7,517 nucleotides of DNA from Gammaproteobacteria bacterium. Its GTDB lineage: Bacteria; Pseudomonadota; Gammaproteobacteria; Woeseiales; Woeseiaceae. The stretch is taken from positions 1-7,517 of the forward strand of contig PBBK01000030.1 of the NCBI GenBank assembly GCA_002717685.1, written 5' to 3'. Of the stretch, positions 1 to 6,627 are shown one piece after another. The notes below the pieces were generated by a model. The model did no database searches and was not told the DNA's origin. It was given only the letters and a program-made list of their open reading frames with translations. Position numbers and translations under genes: made by a program. Each line of letters opens with the position of its first letter. Within the stretch, counting starts at the first letter, position 1.

Positions 1-31
1 ATTTAATAAGTTTATAAGTGTAGCTATACTG

Positions 32-1012
32 CTAAGATTCATTGATTGTTTTAACTATCACTTTAACTAATTGAGAAATTCCAGAACCACTTACCGAAGA
101 AATATTGATATATGGTTCAGCAAAATTAGACCAGCTTTCCAGTTCTTTTTTTGATGATTGCAAAAGATCAATTTTTGTTCGGATCACAAAAAAGTGTTTT
201 TGTTTTAAATCTTTGTTATAATTGTAAACTTCGTTTCTCAAAGTATCATATACTTCTCTCGGATTTTCTTCCAGCACATCAATCAAAAACAGCAATACAT
301 TTGTTCTTTCGATATGACGGAGAAATTGATGCCCAAGTCCCTTTCCTTCACTTGCACCTTCGATCAATCCAGGGATATCCGCCATAACAAAGGATTGAAA
401 TTCACCGTATTTCACAATTCCAAGATTTGGTTGAAGCGTGGTAAAGGGATAGTCGGCGATTTTCGGGGTCGCTGCTGAAACTCGTGAGAGCAGTGTTGAT
501 TTACCTGCATTAGGTAATCCTACTAAACCCACATCGGCAAGGACCTTTAATTCCAATGTAAAAACACCCTTTTCACCAGGCAACCCAGGCTGTGCATACC
601 GCGGGGCCTGGCGGGTAGATGATTTGTAATTCTCATTACCCTTACCTCCCCGACCGCCATGGGACGCAATAAAAGAATCCCTATCCTCAGTCAAATCGGC
701 AAGGACTTCTTGACTCTCTGTATTTTTGATAATTGTTCCAGGTGGAACTGGTATATAGATGTCAGCACCATCTTTTCCTGTTTTCCGGCTTGAACCGCCC
801 TGCTGACCGTTTTCCGCCTTATAAAATCTTCGGTATTTAATATCTTGAAGAGTGTGCAGATTATGATCTACCCGGAAAATGATACTCCCCCCTCTGCCAC
901 CATCACCACCATCAGGACCTCCTTTGGGTACATATTTTTCTCTCCGAAAAGATACAGCACCTGCTCCGCCCTTTCCTGAATGAAGTTCTACTTTTGTGAA
1001 ATCAATAAACAT
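32..1012 (-). CDS. obg: GTPase Obg (ribosome assembly, stress response)
   Basis: A 326-aa P-loop GTPase that acts on 50S subunit assembly and links growth to the nucleotide pool. Residues 1-159 form the glycine-rich Obg fold (SGKGGAGAVSFRREKYVPKG, GGPDGGDGGRGGS, HGGRGGKGN). The G domain follows: G1 GLPNAGKS (165-172), switch I YPFTTLQPNLG (188-198), G3 DIPGLIEGA (212-220), G4 TKID (279-282, in place of the commoner NKxD) and G5 SSVSG (305-309). The protein ends right after the G domain, without the C-terminal OCT domain of Bacillus Obg or the acidic tail of E. coli ObgE, a short form common in several phyla. The ATG at 1012 starts the canonical FIDFTKVELHSGKGG. Upstream bases AATAACCT show no Shine-Dalgarno sequence. 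The hairpin ending 8 bases before the start separates it from the idh unit. The 31 bases after the stop hold nothing I can name. Confidence 0.97.
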   Translation of the reverse strand: MFIDFTKVELHSGKGGAGAVSFRREKYVPKGGPDGGDGGRGGSIIFRVDHNLHTLQDIKYRRFYKAENGQQGGSSRKTGKDGADIYIPVPPGTIIKNTESQEVLADLTEDRDSFIASHGGRGGKGNENYKSSTRQAPRYAQPGLPGEKGVFTLELKVLADVGLVGLPNAGKSTLLSRVSAATPKIADYPFTTLQPNLGIVKYGEFQSFVMADIPGLIEGASEGKGLGHQFLRHIERTNVLLFLIDVLEENPREVYDTLRNEVYNYNKDLKQKHFFVIRTKIDLLQSSKKELESWSNFAEPYINISSVSGSGISQLVKVIVKTINES

Positions 1013-1020
1013 AGGTTATT

Positions 1021-1052
1021 AAAAAAAGGTGTATAAATGTACACACCCTTTT
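1021..1052 (-). terminator. Terminator-like hairpin after the dehydrogenase gene, directly before obg
   Basis: Read as minus-strand RNA, AAAAGGGUGUGU (1041-1052) pairs along all 12 positions with AUACACCUUUUU (1023-1034), using two G-U pairs, around a 6-base loop (1035-1040). The U-run continues to 1021, giving seven U in all. The two wobble pairs would be A-C mismatches on the other strand, so the structure belongs to minus-strand transcripts. The form is that of an intrinsic terminator for the idh unit, although the stem holds only a few G-C pairs. It ends 8 bases before the obg ATG, so it could also act as an attenuator of read-through into obg. Confidence 0.68.
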
Positions 1053-1063
1053 ATGTTTGTTAA
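1036..1063 (-). promoter_or_regulatory. Candidate obg promoter overlapping the hairpin
   Basis: On the minus strand TTAACA (1058-1063; 5 of 6 to TTGACA) is followed after 16 bases by TACATT (1036-1041; 4 of 6 to TATAAT). Initiation would fall near 1029, inside the downstream arm of the terminator-like hairpin. Transcripts from it would therefore lack the hairpin and have a leader of only about 17 bases. This would explain how obg can be expressed despite a terminator abutting it. The match is suggestive only. Confidence 0.25.
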
Positions 1064-1106
1064 AATTTGTACCGAACTTATTTTATCTTCTGGTTTTCTC
1101 CTCTAT

Positions 1107-2300
1107 TTATTGATATAATTCCCACTTTTCTTTCAGATTGCTATCATTAATTGTATCGAGAAGATAATCACAAAATTCACGTCCGGTTACACCTGTGTCC
1201 CGACCAGTGTTAACTAATTTTTTTTCGAATTGACCTGTGATATCCAATGCCATTTCCAGTTTCCTGGCACGATCTTCAAAGCCAATATGATTCATCAACA
1301 TCGCTCCTGCACGAATCATGCTGCATGGATCTGCATATTTCGCACGCCCCTCCTCCACCATTCTTGGCGCTGATCCATGAATTGCTTCAAACATGGAATA
1401 TTTATCTCCAATATTTGCAGAGCCTGCGGTTCCTACGCCACCTTGAAGTTCAGCAGCTTCATCGGTTAAGATATCCCCATACAAATTTGGCAGGACTAAC
1501 ACTTTGAACTGTTTTCTTCGTTTCGGATCAACCAATTTTGCGCTCATAATGTCAATATACCAGTCATCCACTTCCACTTCTGGATAATCCTTTGCAATTT
1601 CCTGTCCGATCTTCAGAAACTTCCCATCCGTTGTCTTAACCACATTTGCTTTTGTAACTATGGTCAGCTTATTGATATTATTTTTTCTGGCATATTCAAA
1701 CGCTAACCGGATTATTCGTTCTGAACCTTGTGTTGAGGTCACTGTAAAATCAACCGCAAGATCATCTGTTACATCTATCCCGTTGCTGCCAAGAGCGTAT
1801 GCTCCTTCGGTATTTTCCCGAAAAAATGTCCAGTCTATTCCATCTTTTGGCACACGTACAGGCCGTACATTTGCATAAAGATCAAGCTCTTTTCTCAGCG
1901 TTATATTAGCACTTTCGATATTTGGCCAGGGGTCCCCTTTTCTCGGAGTTGTGGTTGGACCTTTTAAAGTAACATGGCATTGCTTTATTTCTTCGAGAAT
2001 ATCCTCTGGAATTGGCTTATTCACTTCCGCTCGTTTTTCTATTGTCAATCCTTCGATGATCTTGAATTCTACTTTTCCTGAGCTCAGTTCATTAGCTAAA
2101 AGGACTTCAAGAACTCTTTGCGCTTCATTTGCAATATAAGGACCAATTCCATCTCCACCAATGATACCGATTATAATAGGTTCAATTTGTGAATAATCTG
2201 TTACTTTCTCCCCGGTTTTTATCCGTTCTATCCGGTCAAGCTGTTGCTCCAATAATCTACCTACATGCTTTTTCGCTCTATCAATTATTTTATTTCTCAT
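1107..2300 (-). CDS. Isocitrate/isopropylmalate dehydrogenase family enzyme, probably isocitrate dehydrogenase
   Basis: A 397-aa metal-dependent beta-decarboxylating dehydrogenase. GIIGGDGIGP (45-54) and TLKGPTTTP (111-119) are the nucleotide-site N-terminal motifs. The substrate helix reads ESANITLRKELDLYANVRP (129-147). Ser130, Asn132 and Arg136 match the S-x-N-x-x-L-R that isocitrate dehydrogenases use to hold isocitrate; isopropylmalate dehydrogenases have a different, Leu-rich pattern. ENTEG (162-166), Lys217 in TKANV and Asp276/Asp280 in YGDILTDEA supply catalytic and metal ligands. The coenzyme loop is HGSAPR followed by MVEEGRAKYADP (308-325), longer than the E. coli loop, with Arg where NAD enzymes usually carry Asp. 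About 40 residues precede the conserved core, more than in typical homologs. It would convert isocitrate to 2-oxoglutarate in the TCA cycle; homoisocitrate or another malate analogue cannot be excluded. A hairpin terminator candidate follows the stop. Confidence 0.88.
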   Translation of the reverse strand: MRNKIIDRAKKHVGRLLEQQLDRIERIKTGEKVTDYSQIEPIIIGIIGGDGIGPYIANEAQRVLEVLLANELSSGKVEFKIIEGLTIEKRAEVNKPIPEDILEEIKQCHVTLKGPTTTPRKGDPWPNIESANITLRKELDLYANVRPVRVPKDGIDWTFFRENTEGAYALGSNGIDVTDDLAVDFTVTSTQGSERIIRLAFEYARKNNINKLTIVTKANVVKTTDGKFLKIGQEIAKDYPEVEVDDWYIDIMSAKLVDPKRRKQFKVLVLPNLYGDILTDEAAELQGGVGTAGSANIGDKYSMFEAIHGSAPRMVEEGRAKYADPCSMIRAGAMLMNHIGFEDRARKLEMALDITGQFEKKLVNTGRDTGVTGREFCDYLLDTINDSNLKEKWELYQ

Positions 2301-2345
2301 TGTTACCGCATTTTGTTATTTAAATAAAAACCCATTCAAACAATT

Positions 2346-2615
2346 TTAATCTTTTTTATCAGATGTTTCTTTTATTTTTTTTGGTTTTGTTTCTTTTTTT
2401 TCTTTCTTAACCTGAGATTTTTTATTCTCCGGTTTATTCTTATAATCTGTAAGATAAAAACCTGAACCTTTAAAAATCAATCCGGATCCTCCGCTTACTA
2501 ATCGCCGTACTTTAGATCCGCAAATGGGACATTCCGTAAGGAGATCATCTGACATGGATTGAAAATGCTCAAATTGATGAGCGCAGGATGTACACAAGTA
2601 ATCATATGTGGGCAT
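2346..2615 (-). CDS. FmdB-family zinc-ribbon protein with lysine-rich tail
   Basis: An 89-aa protein of the putative regulatory protein FmdB type. The first 50 residues form the family's zinc ribbon. MPTYDYLCTSCAHQFEHFQS gives the first knuckle (C8, C11) and CPICGSKVRR the second (C29, C32). The characteristic SGGSGLIFKGSGFYLTDYKN follows. The last 30 or so residues are almost all Lys, Glu, Thr and Pro and should be disordered, as in many family members. The biochemical function of these proteins is not established; the name comes from a gene beside a formamidase cluster. It has its own leader after coaD and is followed after 45 bases by the dehydrogenase, so it may be co-transcribed with it. 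Family assignment is firm; function is unknown. Confidence 0.9.
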   Translation of the reverse strand: MPTYDYLCTSCAHQFEHFQSMSDDLLTECPICGSKVRRLVSGGSGLIFKGSGFYLTDYKNKPENKKSQVKKEKKETKPKKIKETSDKKD

Positions 2616-2634
2616 TGATAAAGTTCCGGTTTTT

Positions 2635-2663
2635 TATGTAAAAATATTTTGGGAAAGTTACAA
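2635..2663 (-). promoter_or_regulatory. Candidate sigma70-type promoter upstream of the fmdB-like gene
   Basis: On the minus strand TTGTAA (2658-2663) is followed after exactly 17 bases by TACATA (2635-2640). These match the -35 and -10 consensus at 4 of 6 and 3 of 6 positions. Initiation would fall near 2628 and give a leader of about 13 bases containing GGAA before the fmdB ATG. It occupies most of the 55-base gap after coaD, the first real break in an otherwise tight gene string. In AT-rich DNA such matches arise by chance, and the organism's promoter consensus is unknown. Confidence 0.27.
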
Positions 2664-2670
2664 AAATATG

Positions 2671-3147
2671 TTAATTGAATTTAGCTTTCAAATGTTTGTG
2701 TACAGCCAGCGGAACATAGGCCGCAATATCTCCATGCAATCTAGCAATTTCCTTCACAAGATTGGAATTAAGGTGAATATGTTTTTCATCCGGCATCAAA
2801 AGAATAGTTGATAATTCCGGATTGAGATGGGAATTCATCATCGCCATCTGAAATTCAAGCTCAAAATCACTCACATGACGAAGACCCCGGATAAGGGCAA
2901 TTGCATGTTCTTCCTTCGCCAGATCAACAATCAGTTTTTTGGTTGATAAGACAGAAACATTTTGGATATCACTGGTTGCATCTTTAATCAGTTCGATTCG
3001 TTCATCTTCAGTAAATAATGGTTTTTTTGATGGATTAACTGCCACTGCAAAAACAAACTCATCAAATAATTTTGACCCCCTTTTGGCAATATCAATATGC
3101 CCGTTGTGAATTGGATCAAATGTGCCTGGGTAAATAACTTTTTTCAT
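2671..3147 (-). CDS. coaD: Phosphopantetheine adenylyltransferase (PPAT)
   Basis: CoaD transfers AMP from ATP to 4'-phosphopantetheine, giving dephospho-CoA, the penultimate step of coenzyme A synthesis. YPGTFDPIHNGHIDI near the N-terminus carries the nucleotidyltransferase T-x-D-P-x-H-x-G-H signature. The CoaD-typical LIRGLRHVSDFELEFQMAMM follows, with Arg, Asp and Glu that hold substrates. NSNLVKEIARLHGDI near the C-terminus corresponds to the ISSS-type ATP-binding helix. I chose the ATG at 3147, giving 158 residues, close to the 159 of E. coli CoaD; this ATG overlaps the rsmD stop as ATGA. A longer reading from a TTG at 3159 would only add MESN and a 16-base overlap. A weak GGA lies about 8 bases upstream. 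Confidence 0.97.
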   Translation of the reverse strand: MKKVIYPGTFDPIHNGHIDIAKRGSKLFDEFVFAVAVNPSKKPLFTEDERIELIKDATSDIQNVSVLSTKKLIVDLAKEEHAIALIRGLRHVSDFELEFQMAMMNSHLNPELSTILLMPDEKHIHLNSNLVKEIARLHGDIAAYVPLAVHKHLKAKFN

Positions 3148-3668
3148 GTTCGATTCCAAAATACTAATTTAGTACCACCATATATTTTTTCACGGGTACC
3201 TATTAAATCAATTTTCGAAGGCATTTCAAGTATAAACTGCCCATGAAGTTTAACCTTTGTTAAGCATAAATCAACGAGACTTTTTCCATCAATTTTATTG
3301 TTTTGTGCAAAATTCTCATAGGGAGGATCTGCAAGTATTAAATCATAGGTTCCACAAGAATGTAGAAATGTTACAGCGTCTATTTTTTTAATAGAGAAAT
3401 TGGTATTTTTGAATAGGTTACGGTTCTTATAAAGAAGTCTGACCATATCCGGGTTATTCTCTACAAAAGTAATCTCCTCCGCACCACGACTAGCTGCTTC
3501 AAAACCCAGTATTCCTGATCCTGCATAAAGATCGAGTACAGCTTTCCCATCCAATCCTCCCACTATATCAAAAAGACTTTTACGGATTCGTGTTTGTGTG
3601 GGTCGGTACGAAAGTCTAGGAAGTGTTACAATCCTGCGGCCTTTGTATTGTCCAGCAAGGATGTGCAT
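3144..3668 (-). CDS. rsmD: 16S rRNA (guanine(966)-N2)-methyltransferase RsmD
   Basis: A 174-aa S-adenosylmethionine-dependent methyltransferase that adds a methyl group to N2 of G966 in 16S rRNA during 30S assembly in the cytoplasm. The start MHILAGQYKGRRI is the typical RsmD N-terminus. RPTQTRIRKSLFDI (22-35) is the family's RNA-facing motif. VLDLYAGSGILGFEA (44-58) is the SAM-binding glycine loop, FVENN (68-72) holds the acidic residue that contacts the cofactor ribose, and ADPPY (113-117) is the catalytic DPPY motif of N2-guanine methyltransferases. The protein ends normally at FWNRT. It follows the PilM-like gene after 15 bases. Its TGA stop overlaps the coaD start in ATGA, a pairing that is common in many bacteria. 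Confidence 0.96.
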   Translation of the reverse strand: MHILAGQYKGRRIVTLPRLSYRPTQTRIRKSLFDIVGGLDGKAVLDLYAGSGILGFEAASRGAEEITFVENNPDMVRLLYKNRNLFKNTNFSIKKIDAVTFLHSCGTYDLILADPPYENFAQNNKIDGKSLVDLCLTKVKLHGQFILEMPSKIDLIGTREKIYGGTKLVFWNRT

Positions 3669-3683
3669 CCAAATTTTCCAATA

Positions 3684-5414
3684 TTAACTATGGAAATTGT
3701 CTTTAAAAACTGCAATATGAAAAACAGCGTTGGAGTCCTGAATATTTAATTGATTATTCACTTCAACTTTTCGAACAATAATATTGCCAGCTAATCCCGA
3801 AACCCATTTTGTGAACTTGTGGGCTTTTTTAATAGAATCAATTTGCAATATCAAAGGATCAAAGCCCTCCTCTCCATTTTCAATAGTTTCAAGTAGACGG
3901 AACTTAGATTGATTGAATTTATCCGAAATTATTGTAATGAGCTCATCTCTTTCAATCCGGCTCCCTGGCACTGCTACAACTTTCTCACTGAGCATAACAA
4001 CCAGATGGTGTTTGTTATCTTCATCTTTTTCAAGTTGCATTGAAACTCCTTCCAAACTATTCAAAAATCCTGTATCCTGGTCACCTGTCCAGGCTAACTC
4101 CATTTTAAGATCCTGAATTGATAGTGAAAACATTTCGGAAATAGAAATAGTATTCAGAATATAAGTGACTGTATTAAGGAGAGATTGGGAAGTATTATAC
4201 TGAGCTTGAAAAGGAGCTGTCTTTGAATTGATTCCCTCTTCTTTATGCTGAAATCCGGGACGCACTTCTATAGAAGTTTCTTCAGAGGTCATTACTTTAG
4301 AAACAAGTTGTGTAAGAAAGGAGAAATTAATCTCCTTTTTATTTAATTTGAAATAAATCGATCCGGAAAGTATCCCAATAATAAGAAGCCCAATAAATAC
4401 CTCCTGAAATTGAAATGATCTTTTAATCGTTTTTGCCTCTTTTCGTACAGGCTTTTTGCTTGGTTCAACAGGTTCAGTTTTAAGTTCTTTCGCTTTATCA
4501 ATTTTTACTGGTTTGGGTAAAATATCATATATATAAGGAATATTAAATAAATTGATCGATACCTCAGCAGCATTACCCCCTATTAATTTAGTTAGAATAT
4601 TTAATCCACGCTGAGAAACGTCAACAGGCATTTTTATTCCTTTTGTGTTTATATCTTGAAGTGGCTGTAAAACAGTAAATCTCATTTTTTTCCAATGAGC
4701 CATCTTACCTTTTGTTAACTGGTCTACACATCGGACCTGTACGGTTTTATCTAATTCCTGAAAAATACTTTTCAAGGTTTGTTCCCTGCCAATTGATGAT
4801 TGAATCTTAAATTTACCAGAGGTAAATCTGACTATTCCACTTACATAACCATGTCTATCTCTATGAAAAACGCGATAGGATTTCCCTTGATCAAATATGA
4901 AAATATTATTACTGTTTTTATCGCCCTCCAAAAGAATTTCACTAAATAACCCCATCCAAACAGGTTCAGCATTCATTTCCTTAATAATTTTATTTATTTG
5001 GTTTATCAGATTTATCGGACATGAAATAACCTGGTATTCATTTTGTTTTTCAAAATATGACTGAGAAAAAGTTGAATACTGTTTATGCTGATCTCCCCAT
5101 CGTTGCTTTGCAGACCATAGGATATATTCCCAGGCATCATCCGTTGAAAAATCCTCTTCTGAAACAAGAAAATCCTGGTACAGGAGATCATCATCCAAAG
5201 CCACATATACTTTATCTCCAGAAAAAGGACAAGATTTTGCAATACTCCGAAAAGCTGGTTGAAGGAGGGAACTCAGCTTCCGATCATCATGAATAACATC
5301 TTTTAATGTCCGGGAAAACTTACGAAAACCTAAGCTAGTAACAATTAATCCCTGGGGTGTCTTTGTCGATTGAGCACAAAGAAGATGTGTATTATTTAAG
5401 ATTAAGTTAAGCAT
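3684..5414 (-). CDS. PilM/GspL-like protein fused to a PilN/PilO-like extracytoplasmic region
   Basis: A 576-aa bitopic protein. Residues 1-300 follow the layout of the PilM/GspL actin-like fold. KVYVALDDDLLYQDFLV (68-84), then DDAWEYILWSAKQRWG (92-107), matches the PilM strand-then-helix region. YQVISCPINLINQINKIIKE (127-146), then AEPVWMGLFSEIL, matches the subdomain that follows. IFIFDQGKSYRVFHRDRHGY (171-190) sits where the second phosphate loop belongs. The first loop (LNLILNNTHLLCAQ) lacks the usual Asp-x-Gly-Ser pattern, so ATP binding may be weak or lost. A basic, Pro/Lys-rich linker (298-333) leads to one membrane helix (about 338-355). The outer part (360-576) has two segments resembling the ferredoxin-like folds of PilN and PilO, around FLNSLE (450-455) and at the end (about 533-570). 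In type IV pilus and type II secretion systems such proteins link the cytoplasmic motor to the periplasm. Domain-level resemblance is convincing by pattern; a precise gene name is not justified. Confidence 0.72.
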   Translation of the reverse strand: MLNLILNNTHLLCAQSTKTPQGLIVTSLGFRKFSRTLKDVIHDDRKLSSLLQPAFRSIAKSCPFSGDKVYVALDDDLLYQDFLVSEEDFSTDDAWEYILWSAKQRWGDQHKQYSTFSQSYFEKQNEYQVISCPINLINQINKIIKEMNAEPVWMGLFSEILLEGDKNSNNIFIFDQGKSYRVFHRDRHGYVSGIVRFTSGKFKIQSSIGREQTLKSIFQELDKTVQVRCVDQLTKGKMAHWKKMRFTVLQPLQDINTKGIKMPVDVSQRGLNILTKLIGGNAAEVSINLFNIPYIYDILPKPVKIDKAKELKTEPVEPSKKPVRKEAKTIKRSFQFQEVFIGLLIIGILSGSIYFKLNKKEINFSFLTQLVSKVMTSEETSIEVRPGFQHKEEGINSKTAPFQAQYNTSQSLLNTVTYILNTISISEMFSLSIQDLKMELAWTGDQDTGFLNSLEGVSMQLEKDEDNKHHLVVMLSEKVVAVPGSRIERDELITIISDKFNQSKFRLLETIENGEEGFDPLILQIDSIKKAHKFTKWVSGLAGNIIVRKVEVNNQLNIQDSNAVFHIAVFKDNFHS

Positions 5415-5420
5415 TGTTCA

Positions 5421-6164
5421 TCAATCCCAACTTCGAGCTCCGTCATCAATATATCCATGATTAAATGCTTTAAATGAAAAAAATATGTACCTGGATTCTT
5501 TATATATTTCTGTAATTGGGCTTGCTATTTTAAGGCTCGATTCTTCAAGTGTAATTTTATATGGATCATCCGTAACAGGACAATAAAACATTGAAGAATC
5601 AGGCATATAAGTATCATAGTATTCCACAGCTTCTATTCTTTGTAAAGGTTCTTCACTTAATATCTTTCGAAAGGAAGGGTCCATTTTTATTTTACCAAGA
5701 GCTTTTCGCTGGATAAAAACTGTATCATTCCGGGATAATTCCTCAGAAAAAACAACAACAGTAACGGTAGTATCAATAATTGTATCCCTTCTCATTTTCA
5801 TAAATCCAAAAGTGGTATCATACTCTGTTTCAAAACCATTTGGTATGTCTACCTGAATGTCCCTATTGTTCAAAATCATAGTTTGTAATCCAATATAGGT
5901 TGAATCTGCAGTTAATGAATCCCTTACAGCATTAACGACATTCATTGCCCATAGACCATCAGACTCATAGATATCTGTTAATTGTTCAAAAAAAGATTCA
6001 ACTCCATAAATAGTCTTCATTCGAAAACGACTTTTCCCGCGGAAATTATCTTCTTCCTCCCATATGCCTACCGGAACATAAATTGTGAATATCATGGCAA
6101 TAAACGCCAATACAATTAACAGCTCAATAAAATCATTTCGCTTTTGACTATTTTTGAAATCCAT
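5421..6164 (-). CDS. Pilin/pseudopilin-like membrane protein of unknown function
   Basis: No family recognised for the whole 247 residues. A short basic leader (K4, K8, R9) precedes one hydrophobic helix, ELLIVLAFIAMIFTIYVP (14-31). It matches type IV pilin N-termini in detail: Glu then hydrophobics, with Pro exactly 17 residues after Glu, as with E5 and P22 in pilins. In that register the -1 position is Arg9 and +1 is Asn10, so the Gly/Phe cleavage site is missing and prepilin peptidase processing is doubtful. The rest should be extracytoplasmic. It contains a probable helix (45-85), beta-rich stretches with repeated Asp-Thr pairs (115-140), a FYCPVTDDPY motif (193-202, Cys195 being the only Cys) and a tail ending NHGYIDDGARSWD. 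It starts 13 bases after the ComEA-like stop and ends 6 bases before the PilM-like gene, so it is probably part of the same machine. An ordinary bitopic membrane protein remains possible. Confidence 0.7.
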   Translation of the reverse strand: MDFKNSQKRNDFIELLIVLAFIAMIFTIYVPVGIWEEEDNFRGKSRFRMKTIYGVESFFEQLTDIYESDGLWAMNVVNAVRDSLTADSTYIGLQTMILNNRDIQVDIPNGFETEYDTTFGFMKMRRDTIIDTTVTVVVFSEELSRNDTVFIQRKALGKIKMDPSFRKILSEEPLQRIEAVEYYDTYMPDSSMFYCPVTDDPYKITLEESSLKIASPITEIYKESRYIFFSFKAFNHGYIDDGARSWD

Positions 6165-6177
6165 AGAAATAACTCAA

Positions 6178-6627
6178 TTAAATTATTACATATTTCCTCA
6201 ATTTATCCAACGTTTTTGGACCTATTCCTTTTACTCTTGTTAAATCGTCAATTGATTTAAACACTCCAAAATCTTCTCGAAATCGAATAATCCGTTCTGC
6301 TGTAACTGGACCAACATTTGGTAAAATAATTAATTCATCTTTCTTTGCAGTATTTACATTAATGATTTCAATTTTTTTCTTAATACTGCCTTCTCTCAAT
6401 GCTTCTTCTTGACCATCTGCAACAATTTCTTGAAGCACGCTTACTGCATCCGTATCAAGAGGTAATTGACTGTCCCTTAAAAAGGATGCTTTTCTTTCAT
6501 GAGTGACAATATTGTCTCGTTTGTTATCAAAATAATTATGTCTAATAGCCCCAACAATGAGTCCGGCAAGCATAGTTCCAATCAAAAAACGAAAAACAGT
6601 TTTTTCCTGAGAAGTAAAGAGTTTCAC
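6178..6627 (-). CDS. ComEA-like helix-hairpin-helix DNA-binding membrane protein
   Basis: A 149-aa protein with one predicted membrane segment near the N-terminus (about residues 11-28, FRFLIGTMLAGLIVGAI). A variable spacer follows (about 30-85), then a C-terminal double helix-hairpin-helix domain. That domain starts with the family signature INVNTA (89-94) and has hairpins around LPNVGPVTAERI (102-113) and VKGIGPKTLDKL (132-143). In the ComEA family this domain binds double-stranded DNA without sequence specificity at the outer face of the inner membrane during competence. Related proteins with the same domain also occur where no transformation is known. Translation starts at a GTG that shares its first base with the dnaJ TAG stop (TAGTG), with no recognisable Shine-Dalgarno sequence, so it probably depends on coupling to dnaJ. 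The next two genes are pilus/secretion-like, which fits a DNA-uptake or envelope role. Family assignment is firm; a competence role is inference. Confidence 0.88.
   Translation of the reverse strand: MKLFTSQEKTVFRFLIGTMLAGLIVGAIRHNYFDNKRDNIVTHERKASFLRDSQLPLDTDAVSVLQEIVADGQEEALREGSIKKKIEIINVNTAKKDELIILPNVGPVTAERIIRFREDFGVFKSIDDLTRVKGIGPKTLDKLRKYVII

Noticed and set aside
17..30. Near-palindrome AGTGTAGCTATACT just after the obg stop, considered as a terminator or operator.
   Set aside because: It has one mismatched pair, no loop and no following U-run on the minus strand. It is too short to call.
151..387. Plus-strand open frame of 78 codons inside obg (and similar plus-strand frames at 1247-1507, 1660-1878, 1951-2139, 2608-2811, 3913-4116 and 5057-5296).
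   Set aside because: All lie antisense to well-supported genes or mostly so. Their translations show no recognisable domain, composition or start context, and are explained by codon bias of the opposite strand.
2316..2327. Perfect 12-base palindrome TTATTTAAATAA between the fmdB-like gene and idh.
   Set aside because: It is pure A/T in an AT-rich gap, with no G-C pairs for a stable hairpin and no second copy nearby to suggest an operator. Chance is sufficient.
3148..3159. A TTG start adding MESN to CoaD.
   Set aside because: The ATG at 3147 gives the normal family N-terminus and length, and forms a standard ATGA overlap with rsmD.
5012..5242. Second minus-strand frame of 76 codons within the PilM-like gene, considered as a frameshift fragment.
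   Set aside because: The main frame is continuous with coherent PilM-like motifs on both sides of it, so no frameshift needs to be invoked.
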